Origin: Pelomonas sp937871895
GTDB taxonomy: Bacteria > Pseudomonadota > Gammaproteobacteria > Burkholderiales > Burkholderiaceae_C
Strand: one strand, 5' to 3'
NCBI RefSeq assembly: GCF_046348265.1
Contig: NZ_JAXMEO010000007.1
DNA: 64,000 nucleotides
The notes under the pieces are model-generated. The model saw only the letters and a list, made by a program, of their open reading frames with translations. It was not told where the DNA came from and made no database searches. Of the stretch, positions 35,835-42,679 are shown piece by piece. The position numbers were made by a program, and so were the translations under genes. Within the stretch, counting starts at the first letter, position 1; each line of letters opens with the position of its first letter.

Positions 35835-36512
35835 TCAGTCTTTCAGGTGCACGAGTCGCGAGACGAGTTCGTGCATCGCTGTGAAAGGTTGGGTGCCATC
35901 CAAGGCGGTGGTGAGTTCGGCCAAGCGCTTCGCACGGGCTGTGGCGTCGTTCAATCGGCCTTGCGTGGCTAGCCAATGGCCGCCGCCACCCTTCTTGTAG
36001 CCGGGTAGATGAGCTTTCAGTCTCTCCAGCGCGTCGTGCCGCTGCAACGGGGCAAGCACGTCCTCGAAGTGCAATAGCAGCCAGAGCTCGAAGCACGGCA
36101 CAGAAGCCACTGCCTCCACAGGCACCGCCATCCTGTTGTCATTGCGAAGCTTGCCGTTCTGCGCTGCGGCCTGGGCAAGTGCAGCGTGGTAGCTGTGGTG
36201 CTCGTCGCGGTCGAAGACCACGATGATTCGGTCGAACTCCCGAGGATGGAGGCCACGGTCCTGGTCTCCTTGCTTGAAGACGGTCAGGGCGTACTGCAAC
36301 ACCTGCTTCGGCTCGGTCCCGAACTGGCTGTGAAGCACCTGAACATGTGCCGTTGCCAGGCGGTAGGCGCGCTGAATCTCACACAGATACTGCGGCTCGG
36401 TCTTCTCGCCCTCGCAGACGATCAGCAGACGTTCATACGGTTGCCTCACGGCCGCGCGCCGCTTCAGGTCTCGCGCGGCCTGCCGGTGTTTGGCCTGGTT
36501 GTCCTTGCCCAT
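35835..36512 (-). CDS. RloB-family protein (TOPRIM-like), AbiL-type defence partner
   Basis: A 225-aa protein with the RloB hallmark RLLIVCEGEKTEPQYL near the N-terminus, a later acidic motif in IIVVFDRDEHHSY, and ASVPCFELWLLLHF. This is the TOPRIM-like fold of RloB/AbiLii, thought to be a nuclease-type effector. Start at MGKDNQAKHRQ was chosen because it follows the ATPase stop by 4 bases and matches family N-termini. Paired with the AAA ATPase upstream it forms a two-gene unit like AbiLi-AbiLii, with analogy to other AAA/TOPRIM defence pairs. Phage defence is inferred, not shown. Stop lies 23 bases from the GH3 stop, tail to tail. Confidence 0.85.
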   Translation of the reverse strand: MGKDNQAKHRQAARDLKRRAAVRQPYERLLIVCEGEKTEPQYLCEIQRAYRLATAHVQVLHSQFGTEPKQVLQYALTVFKQGDQDRGLHPREFDRIIVVFDRDEHHSYHAALAQAAAQNGKLRNDNRMAVPVEAVASVPCFELWLLLHFEDVLAPLQRHDALERLKAHLPGYKKGGGGHWLATQGRLNDATARAKRLAELTTALDGTQPFTAMHELVSRLVHLKD

Positions 36513-36516
36513 CGCG

Positions 36517-37788
36517 TCAGTGCACCCCTGCTTCGGCTGGTGCAGGCCCATCGCTGAAAAAGGGCACGGCGCCGTATCGGCCGGCTAGATAGCCGCGCTC
36601 CCAGGCCTCATGCTTGCGTGGGCTGAAGTCGGTCAGCGGGTACAGGCAAGTAGCCTGGTCCGCATCCTTTTCTGTGAACCAGATTTGGTCGCGCCGGAAG
36701 AGGGTGTGGTCCAGAAGCGAGGTGTCATGTGTGCTAAAGATCAGCTGCGCGCCGTTGGGATTGAGTTCGGGCGTTTGGAACATGGTGACCAAGCGCCGCA
36801 CCAGCAGTGTGTGCAAGCTACTGTCGAGTTCATCCACCACTAAGACGCGCCCGTCACGCAGGCAATCCAACACCGGCGCGATCAGGCCATACAGGCGCTG
36901 CGTGCCTTCGGACTCGTCATGCAACTCGAACTTGGCGGAGCCCTTGGGCGTGGTGTGCTCGAACACAGGCAGCAAGAACTCACGCTCCTCTTGGCTGGCC
37001 TGCTGTACGCCACTGGCGCTCATCACCCACTGGGCCTGCATGCCCTTGCGGGAGATCGCCTGAACGTCAGCGATGGAAATGTCAGCGGCGGACAGGAACT
37101 CGCGGATCGACGTCCGCCCTTGCTCCGTTGTCAGCAGTGCCGTGGTGAGGTCGGGGAATACGGCGGCACCGGCGGGCAGGAACGTCATGTTGCGGACGAT
37201 CCAGTTGAACACTGGGCTGAGCTGTTCGCTGTTGAGCTGGGCGGCCATGGACAAGAACAGGGCGTTGGGGCGTGTGCTCTCCTGCCACAGCTTGCGCGGG
37301 CCGGTCAGGTAGGTGCTGAACTCGTAGTCATATCGGTCGCCATCGACGTGCTGTCGGCTATAGAGCTGGGTGGGCTTGATGCTTCGATACACCAACAGCG
37401 ACTCACTGACGATGCGCTGCGGCGTCATCGCGAAAGCGTACTGGTGCCTCACTCCCGACAGCAGGAAAGTGATCTCGAACTCGGTGGGCTGGTGGGCCGT
37501 GGCCGGGTCCAGCTTGAAGGGCTGTACGTTGTAGGTCTGGCCCGGCTGGATGACAGTGGCCGACTCGGCCACAACGGCGCGCAGGTAGTCCAAAGCGCGG
37601 AGCAAATTGGACTTGCCACTGGCGTTGGGGCCGTAGACCACCAGAGTGCGCAAGGCATGGGGCGCTGACTTCAGTCCGGTGGACGCAAGGTGTGTTGCAG
37701 CCAGTTCCTTGTCGCCAGACGCAATCAGGGTCAGAGCCTGCTCGTCCCGGATTGAGCGGTAGTTCCGAACCCGAAATTCAAGCAGCAT
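36517..37788 (-). CDS. AAA ATPase (AAA_15/OLD-like), AbiL-type defence partner
   Basis: A 423-aa ABC/SMC-type ATPase. N-terminus MLLEFRVRNYRSIRDEQALTL, Walker A in VVYGPNASGKSNLLRAL, signature-like region DESEGTQRLYGL, Walker B in VLVVDELDSSLHTLL and a switch histidine in LIFSTHDTSLL. Typical of AbiLi/RloA-like sensors paired with RloB. Start at MLLEF is supported by GGAGATCGGC just before it; a start 12 bases earlier has no ribosome-binding site. Lower local G+C upstream and position between GH3-end repeats suggest horizontal arrival. Confidence 0.87.
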   Translation of the reverse strand: MLLEFRVRNYRSIRDEQALTLIASGDKELAATHLASTGLKSAPHALRTLVVYGPNASGKSNLLRALDYLRAVVAESATVIQPGQTYNVQPFKLDPATAHQPTEFEITFLLSGVRHQYAFAMTPQRIVSESLLVYRSIKPTQLYSRQHVDGDRYDYEFSTYLTGPRKLWQESTRPNALFLSMAAQLNSEQLSPVFNWIVRNMTFLPAGAAVFPDLTTALLTTEQGRTSIREFLSAADISIADVQAISRKGMQAQWVMSASGVQQASQEEREFLLPVFEHTTPKGSAKFELHDESEGTQRLYGLIAPVLDCLRDGRVLVVDELDSSLHTLLVRRLVTMFQTPELNPNGAQLIFSTHDTSLLDHTLFRRDQIWFTEKDADQATCLYPLTDFSPRKHEAWERGYLAGRYGAVPFFSDGPAPAEAGVH

Positions 37789-37926
37789 GCCGATCTCCAT
37801 ATCAATAAGAAATCAATTCTTGCAGAAAATATTCAAACGTTGACGAAATATTGAGTTAAGAAGTGTGGGGTTCTCCCCGGCGCCCCCACGGCGTCAACAC
37901 CGGATCAGCAGCCTCGTGGAGCGTTC
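37789..37926 (-). promoter_or_regulatory. AT-rich promoter region of the ATPase/RloB pair
   Basis: The most AT-rich stretch of this part of the window (about 37795-37860). It has AATATT boxes facing each other at 37828-37833 and 37847-37852 around CAAACGTTGACG, a possible operator dyad. The low G+C contrasts with the surrounding core genes and marks the cassette as foreign. Beyond 37860 the sequence turns GC-rich and leads into the GH3-end fragment. Confidence 0.45.
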
Positions 37927-38484
37927 ATGGCTGCGCTCGGGCCACTTTCCGATGCTGACTTGCCGACAAGAGTCGTGGGGTCATCGATCGGCCAGGTGCC
38001 GCTGCGCTACGCCCACTTGCAATCGCACTTCACCCACGCGATGACCGAGCGCTACTGGAACGAGCCCAACTCGCCGCTCTACCCCTTCGGCTTCGGGCTC
38101 AGCTACAGCAGCTTCGAGATCCAGGACCTGATGCTTTCGCAGCCCAGCCTCAAGGCCAGCGAGACCCTCAAGGTCAGCGTCAAGCTCCGCAACACCGGCG
38201 CCCGCAAGGCCGACGAGGTGGTGCAGCTCTACGTCCGCCAAAAAGCCGGCTCCTCCGCCCGCCCCGTGCGCGAGTTGAAGGCCTTCCGCCGCGTGAGCTT
38301 GGATGCCGGCGCCACCCAAACCGTCAGCTTCGACCTGCCCGCCAGCGAGCTCCAGTACTGGTCCGCCGCCGTGCGCCGCTTTGTGCTGGAGACGGCGGAC
38401 TTTGAGGTGTTCGTCGGCAACGACGCGACGGCGAAGTTGCAGGGGAAGTTTCAGTTGGAGGGGGAGGCGATTGCGAGGCCGTGA
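37927..38484 (+). pseudogene. GH3 3'-end fragment, copy 2
   Basis: Carries the last 166 codons of the GH3 gene (from IGQVPLRYAHL to EGEAIARP and the stop) in an intact frame, fused after about 20 unrelated codons (MAALGPLSDADLPTRVVGSS). The protein would be an FnIII-like domain without catalytic barrel and without signal peptide, so it is most likely a non-functional duplicate. The repeat itself covers 37987-38485. Compared with copy 1, substitutions cluster at both ends and the middle is identical, consistent with descent from a diverged allele plus gene conversion. Confidence 0.85.
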
Positions 38485-38626
38485 GCTGCAATGGCGCCCC
38501 ACGAGGCTTCCCGTCAGCGAGACGAACATCGACGAGCTACTTCCCGATTGGCGAGTGCCGGACGACTGGTATTTAGTCATCCATCAGTCGGAAGTTCGCA
38601 GGACTTTCCGCTCAACGCTCGCTACG

Positions 38627-38657
38627 AGAAAAGAAAAGGCCGGCGCTAGGCCGGCCT
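38627..38657 (-). terminator. Rho-independent terminator of the small Cys-rich gene pair
   Basis: On the minus strand, 8-bp stem AGGCCGGC / GCCGGCCT with a 5-base loop, followed by TTTCTTTTC. It lies 20 bases after the stop of the 42-aa gene. Confidence 0.8.
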
Positions 38658-38676
38658 CGCTCACATCAGTGAGGTC

Positions 38677-38805
38677 TTACAGGCAGCAGAGCAACTGCTG
38701 GAGGCAGCAGGCAATGTCACCACAGCAGGCATGCGCGGCCACGGCCGCTGCAGAGCCCGTCAACAGCACGACGGCTGCCGAGATCTTGAGGAGTTTGGAT
38801 TTCAT
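38677..38805 (-). CDS. 42-aa exported Cys-rich peptide
   Basis: Small gene with a strong ribosome-binding site (GAAGGA six bases before ATG) and a downstream terminator. The product starts MKSKLLKISAAVVLLTGSAAAVAAHA, a typical Sec signal peptide, leaving a mature peptide of about 16 residues, CCGDIACCLQQLLCCL, with six cysteines in three CC pairs. I recognise no family. Cysteine pairs next to a CDF metal transporter suggest metal binding in the periplasm. It lies 47 bases after a second exported Cys-rich gene, probably in one operon. Conservation in other genomes would confirm it. Confidence 0.7.
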   Translation of the reverse strand: MKSKLLKISAAVVLLTGSAAAVAAHACCGDIACCLQQLLCCL

Positions 38806-38852
38806 GGTTGTCCTTCAAAGGTTGGTAATCGTGCACGTAAATCAGCATCAAC

Positions 38853-39134
38853 CTAGTCAGGCGGCTTCCACGGCTCAAATCCCGGTCCGGGCGAAAACGT
38901 TGTGGACGTCGACGGCGCGATATGCGCCGGTTCGCTTCGCAACCCAACTGGGCCGGCAAAGGGCGCCGGCTGGGGCGCGGCGCAACTCTGGCACGTGGCG
39001 CTGGCGCAGTGCACCATGCCCTTGCAACCCTGCAGGCAGCAATCGCTGTAAGCGGCCGACGAGCTGGCCATCACCTGACCGACTAAAGTCAGGCAACCGA
39101 GAAGCACGAGAAGGGTGGCCAGCAGCTTATGCAT
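38853..39134 (-). CDS. 93-aa exported Cys-rich protein
   Basis: Small exported protein with signal peptide MHKLLATLLVLLGCLTLVGQVMA and a cysteine cluster in the mature part, DCCLQGCKGMVHCASATCQSC (six Cys plus His), followed by a Pro-rich tail. The spacing suggests metal or disulfide chemistry. Similar unnamed proteins occur near heavy-metal efflux genes. It diverges from the HMA-CDF transporter (about 100 bases apart) and precedes the 42-aa Cys-rich gene on the same strand. Function unknown; metal scavenging or sensing is an inference. Confidence 0.7.
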   Translation of the reverse strand: MHKLLATLLVLLGCLTLVGQVMASSSAAYSDCCLQGCKGMVHCASATCQSCAAPQPAPFAGPVGLRSEPAHIAPSTSTTFSPGPGFEPWKPPD

Positions 39135-39235
39135 GGCCCAATGATATGGGCTCGTCGATCCCGAGGGCGAGGGCCACGCCCGCCGTCAGCCAAGCCGCCG
39201 TGTAGGCTTTGGCATTCACCGAGCTGCTGAACGAC

Positions 39236-40039
39236 ATGACCACGACCCAAAGCGTCTTTGCCGTCCCGAAAATGGACTGCCCGTCAGAGGAGAACCTGAT
39301 CAAGATGGCGCTGCAGGACGTCCATGGCGTCGAGCGGCTTTCCTTCGACTTGGCGCAGAGGCGGATGACGGCCACCCACACTGGACCGACAGACGAGTTG
39401 CTGCAGCGCCTGGTGCCGCTGGGGCTTGGCGCGACGCTCCTCGAGTCGGGCCAGGCGCACGGGTCGTCTGCCGCCATTGAGCCGCCGGATGATGCCGCCG
39501 AGGCGAGGCTGCTCAAGTTGCTTTTGGCGATCAACGCGGCCATGTTCGTTGTTGAGATCTTGGTCGGCTGGTGGGCCCAGTCAGCCGGCCTCATCGCCGA
39601 TTCGCTCGACATGTTCGCTGACGCGGCGGTGTACGGCCTGGCCTTGTACGCCGTCGGGCGCACCGCTGCCCTCAAGACGCGGGCTGCGCACGCTGCAGGC
39701 TGGTTGCAGCTGGCCCTCGCGCTGCTGGCCCTCGTCGAGGTCCTGCGCCGCTTCGCCTTCGGCAGCGAGCCCGTTTCAATCCTGATGATGGGCATGGGCT
39801 GTGTCGCGCTCGCGGCTAACGTGGCCTGTCTAGTCCTGATCTCGAAGAAGCGAGATGCCGGCGCGCACATGCAGGCTAGCTTCATCTTCTCGTCCAACGA
39901 CGTCATCGCCAATGTGGGGGTGATCGTGGCCGGCGGTCTGGTCGCATGGACCGGCTCGCCTTATCCCGACCTGCTCATCGGCTTCATGGTTGGCTTGGTG
40001 GTCTTGAACGGCGCCCGGCGCATCCTGAAGCTCTCCTGA
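39236..40039 (+). CDS. Cation diffusion facilitator with N-terminal HMA-like domain
   Basis: A 267-aa inner-membrane cation transporter. Residues ~8-70 form an HMA-like metal-binding domain with PKMDCPSEENLIKMAL (single Cys plus Glu instead of CxxC). A CDF-type membrane unit follows with LLLAINAAMFVVEILVGWWAQSAGLIADSLDMFADA (metal-site Asp motif) and SFIFSSNDVIANVGVIVAGGLVAWTGSPYPDLLIGFMVG. It probably exports Zn, Co, Cd or a similar ion. ATG at 39236 was chosen; a TTG 27 bases upstream is possible. It stops right next to the antitoxin stop, tail to tail. Part of the cassette between GH3-end copies 2 and 3. Confidence 0.85.
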   Translation: MTTTQSVFAVPKMDCPSEENLIKMALQDVHGVERLSFDLAQRRMTATHTGPTDELLQRLVPLGLGATLLESGQAHGSSAAIEPPDDAAEARLLKLLLAINAAMFVVEILVGWWAQSAGLIADSLDMFADAAVYGLALYAVGRTAALKTRAAHAAGWLQLALALLALVEVLRRFAFGSEPVSILMMGMGCVALAANVACLVLISKKRDAGAHMQASFIFSSNDVIANVGVIVAGGLVAWTGSPYPDLLIGFMVGLVVLNGARRILKLS

Positions 40040-40234
40040 CTAGGCCAGCCAGACGTCGTGGCCGGGTTCCTTCTCGATGAAGTGATCGGCGATCAAGCTG
40101 TTGGCCGCGTCTTCCATCGAGATCAGGATGCCGACCGGCCGGTTGTCCTGCGTGATGACCACGGGCTCGCGCTGCATGGTGTCGAGCAGTTCGCCAAAGT
40201 GGTGCTCAGCATCTCGGGCGGTGATGGTCTTCAT
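40040..40234 (-). CDS. Phd/YefM-type antitoxin (no toxin partner seen)
   Basis: A 64-aa protein with the Phd/YefM DNA-binding N-terminus MKTITARDAEHHFGELLDTMQREPVVITQDNRPVGILISMEDA, then a short tail. These repress their own operon and neutralise a Doc or RelE/YoeB-type toxin. No toxin frame follows: the stop touches the transporter stop, and the upstream side leads into GH3-end copy 3. It is therefore an orphan, perhaps neutralising a toxin elsewhere or left after decay. Confidence 0.85.
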   Translation of the reverse strand: MKTITARDAEHHFGELLDTMQREPVVITQDNRPVGILISMEDAANSLIADHFIEKEPGHDVWLA

Positions 40235-40302
40235 GGTGAGTGGGCGATCAGGTGGGTGAGCCCATGGTAGCCAAAGAGCCTTCCGTCCCCAAGCTAGCAG
40301 CT

Positions 40303-40419
40303 GCCGTGCGCCGCCTTGCGCTGGAGACGGCGGACTTTGACGTGTTCGTCGGCAACGACGCGACGGCGAAGTTGCAGGGGAAGTTTCAGTTGGAGGGCGA
40401 GGCGATTGCGAGGCCGTGA
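40303..40419 (+). pseudogene. GH3 3'-end fragment, copy 3
   Basis: The last 38 codons plus stop of the GH3 gene in frame (AVRRLALETADFDVFVGNDATAKLQGKFQLEGEAIARP). It shares KLQGKFQLEG with copy 2, but DFDVF and the GGG after the stop with copy 1, so it is a mosaic or separate allele. No start codon or catalytic part. It marks the right end of the metal cassette. The terminal 22-base core is at 40399-40420. Confidence 0.85.
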
Positions 40420-40502
40420 GGGGTGGTGTCGGGCTTGTCCGCGCTGCTAAAACTGCCGCTTGTAAGTCCGTTCAACGTCGGCGCTCGGCGGGCGGCGAAG
40501 GG

Positions 40503-40811
40503 TTAAGCGGCGCCATGCCAAGCACCAGACCTGAATGCCTCGGGAATGTCCTGTGAGCAAGGATCGTCGAAGCCAAGAGCCGCCAGCTCTTCAAACCAGC
40601 GGTCGCGCAGAGAGCCTGGCAGCTTTGACCCACACCAAGGACAGAAGTTGATGGCTTGCGAGCTTGAACCACCGTCATGTATGAACAAGCCGTACTCGCG
40701 AAACTTGTCTGAGTAGCTGATGAGCGCGTCGCGGCAATCCTCGGGCGCGGCGTGTACAGAGCAGGAGAGCTCGGCTTGCTCCTGCATTGCTCGACAACAG
40801 TGCTTCGACAT
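40503..40811 (-). CDS. DUF6980-like small Cys-rich protein
   Basis: A 102-aa cytoplasmic protein reading MSKHCCRAMQEQAELSC...YGLFIHDGGSSSQAINFCPWCGSKLPGSLRDRWFEELAALGFDDP. The CC near the start and the FCPWCGSKLP zinc-ribbon-like motif match a widespread uncharacterised family (I believe DUF6980). Start at MSKHCC; a TTG three codons earlier is possible. Function unknown. It sits 83 bases beyond GH3-end copy 3 and may belong to the accessory region. Confidence 0.75.
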   Translation of the reverse strand: MSKHCCRAMQEQAELSCSVHAAPEDCRDALISYSDKFREYGLFIHDGGSSSQAINFCPWCGSKLPGSLRDRWFEELAALGFDDPCSQDIPEAFRSGAWHGAA

Positions 40812-41266
40812 GCTGCTCAACTTGTTATCGCCAGTCTGCGCAATGCACTGACGGTCTGGAAAATCCAGGAAGCCATTCTGCCGGCGAGCCTCTGATCGAC
40901 AACGGAAATATCTCCCCGGCGGAGCGGTCCAGCATTGATCAGTCTGCGTACTGCGGCTTCATCGCGAAGGCGCACCGCCGCCCACAAAGGCACGCCCGGG
41001 CTGGCTGGGGCGCGGACTTTTGGGGTGCCGAGGAGCGGAGGTTGGCGGGGCGTGAGCGAAGCGAACTTCGACAACTGACTTCGCGCCGCCTGTTTGACCG
41101 GAGCGTAGCGTCGGGAGTTCGGCGCGAGCCCCGAGAACTGAGCACCGCAGGGAAGTCGCGCAGCGACCGCCCCAACTGGAGCGCCCCAGCCAGGCCGGGC
41201 GGGACTTTGCCAACCCACATGTGGCGACAGGGGATTGGCGGGTCGCGACCCGCCCTACAGCTGCCT
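40812..41266. other. 455-base intergenic region with repeats
   Basis: No credible gene. The left part (to about 40990) shows no feature I recognise. The rest is filled by an inverted-repeat element and a perfect palindrome, listed separately. Confidence 0.6.
40995..41254. repeat. Inverted-repeat element plus 18-bp palindrome
   Basis: Imperfect terminal inverted repeats of about 30 bases, 40995-41025 and 41170-41199 (shared core CTGGCTGGGGCGC), enclose ~145 bases of GC-rich non-coding sequence. A perfect 18-bp palindrome, GGCGGGTCGCGACCCGCC, follows at 41237-41254. This resembles dispersed extragenic palindromic elements of Burkholderiales. No transposase frame. Confidence 0.6.
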
Positions 41267-41737
41267 TCACCGCAGCCACCACCGCATCAGCTTCGCGTCG
41301 TGATCCCAATAGAGGTGAATGGAATCACAGTCCCCATCGACGATGCTCAGCCCTGAGGCACCCTTGCTGGCCTTGCAACCCGGCAGCGCATCCCCGTCGG
41401 CTGAGCAATCGAGCGGGTAGACCTCCAGCTTCGCAGGTGCCGTGCAGATGGCGGCCTGGGCAGTAGCTCCCACGCCAAACTCAAGAAACTGGTAGCGCGG
41501 ACGCTCGGCGCGCGTACCGGTCTGAATGGCCAGGTACACCTTGCTGCCTGCGTAGCCCAGCATGGCGCCACGGCCGCTGCTCTTGCCGTCGAAATTTCCT
41601 GGCACAACGGATGCGGCATCCCATCGCACGCTCGGCTTGGCATTGACCACGTCGCGGAGCATCTGCTCGGACAAACCATCCGCGCGGCAAGCAATCGCCC
41701 ACAGTGCGGCGGCGAGGCAAAAGGCGATGCTTCTCAT
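41267..41737 (-). CDS. Exported protein of unknown function
   Basis: A 156-aa protein with signal peptide MRSIAFCLAAALWAIACRA and a compact predicted beta domain (SVRWDAASVVPGNFDGKSSGRGAMLGYAGSKVYLAIQTG...SIHLYWDHDAKLMRWWLR). A lipobox is not convincing. Several cysteines (ICTAPAKLEVYPLDCSADGDALPGC) suggest disulfides. I do not recognise the family. Its stop is 12 bases from the palindrome of the neighbouring repeat, which may serve as terminator. Confidence 0.65.
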   Translation of the reverse strand: MRSIAFCLAAALWAIACRADGLSEQMLRDVVNAKPSVRWDAASVVPGNFDGKSSGRGAMLGYAGSKVYLAIQTGTRAERPRYQFLEFGVGATAQAAICTAPAKLEVYPLDCSADGDALPGCKASKGASGLSIVDGDCDSIHLYWDHDAKLMRWWLR

Positions 41738-41805
41738 GCTGGCGAGCGGGTCATTGCGACGCAGTGCGTCGCTGGTGTTGGTCTGGGTAAGAGACGGGGC
41801 TTCGC

Positions 41806-41837
41806 ACCAAAAAGAAAACCCCGCCGAAGCGGGGTTT
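41806..41837 (-). terminator. Rho-independent terminator of the PEP-CTERM gene
   Basis: On the minus strand, 9-bp stem AAACCCCGC / GCGGGGTTT with a four-base loop, followed by TCTTTTT. It lies 23 bases after the PEP-CTERM stop codon. Confidence 0.85.
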
Positions 41838-41860
41838 GCGGGGCAGAGCTGCGCTGCGAA

Positions 41861-42493
41861 TTACTGCTTGCGACGGCGGGCCGCAGCGACGCCAAGCAAG
41901 CTAACTCCCACCAGCGCCAGGCTTGCGGGTTCTGGCACGGTTTGACCACGATCACCATCCAGGTAGAAGGCGGCGTCGATCCCCCACTGGGAGGCGCCAA
42001 TTACCGACGAGTTGCCCGTCACGCCGGAGGTGGTCACCCACCACGGCGAAGGACCGCCGGCGCCACCCAATTCAAGCCAGTAGGTCTGGCCACCAACCGC
42101 GTTGAAAGTTGCTTGCAGGTCAAAGGTGACGAGCTCGGTGGTATTTCCGCCGCAGCACCAAGCGAAGCCGCCCTGAACGGGAGTGACATTCAAGCCGGCA
42201 CCTGAAGCCAGAACGGCACCCATGCTGCCGCCATTGTCGGCGTGGATGGCGTAACTGATCTGGCCGTCCCAGCCGTTGATACCGCTGTAGTTGTTGAAGT
42301 AGAAGCCAACGCTCTTCACGGCGGTGTTGCCAGCGATCGTGAAATCATCGGCAGTTGAGCTGCCGCCCACGGCGCCACCGATCGGGAAGCCGTTGACGTT
42401 GGAGGGGCCACCATTGTTGTAGACGATGGCAGCTTGAGCAGTCAGAGCGCTCATCGCAACAACGGCGGACAAAACCTTGGTCAAGAATTTCAT
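41861..42493 (-). CDS. PEP-CTERM sorting-domain exported protein
   Basis: A 210-aa exported protein with signal peptide MKFLTKVLSAVVAMSALTAQA and C-terminal sorting signal VPEPASLALVGVSLLGVAAARRRKQ. The body is a Gly/Asn/Thr-rich predicted beta-sandwich (SVGFYFNNYSGINGWDGQISYAIHADNGGSMG) seen in many PEP-CTERM proteins. Function unknown, probably an envelope or matrix component. Single-gene transcript with its own terminator. The 186-base upstream region is comparatively AT-rich. Confidence 0.87.
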   Translation of the reverse strand: MKFLTKVLSAVVAMSALTAQAAIVYNNGGPSNVNGFPIGGAVGGSSTADDFTIAGNTAVKSVGFYFNNYSGINGWDGQISYAIHADNGGSMGAVLASGAGLNVTPVQGGFAWCCGGNTTELVTFDLQATFNAVGGQTYWLELGGAGGPSPWWVTTSGVTGNSSVIGASQWGIDAAFYLDGDRGQTVPEPASLALVGVSLLGVAAARRRKQ

Positions 42494-42679
42494 ATCGATC
42501 CTTTTGTGGGTGGGTGGGTTCGCTTGCCAATTAGCAATGCGCGTGCCAGACGTTTAAGCCGTTGATTTTCAACTAGTAATTTGGCGCTAGCGTTTGGGAT
42601 GACCGGATGATGAAAGTATTCCCGACACCCGCATTCAAGGGGCAATCCAGCCTAGCGACAGGACCTTGGGCGGGCCCGG

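Noticed and set aside
38510..38640. Short plus-strand segment (NIDELLPDWRVPDDWYLV) faintly like an IS66 transposase C-terminus
   Set aside because: Too short and the match is weak; no other transposase sequence or terminal repeats nearby. Not reported as a mobile element.
40787..41356. 189-codon plus-strand open frame between the DUF6980-like and exported genes
   Set aside because: It crosses the inverted-repeat element and the palindrome, has no ribosome-binding site and a low-complexity Arg/Pro-rich product.
33514..42500. Phage integrase, transposase or Ccr-type recombinase expected near the GH3-end repeats
   Set aside because: Searched by eye in all frames; none found. The cassettes therefore cannot be called a self-mobile element.
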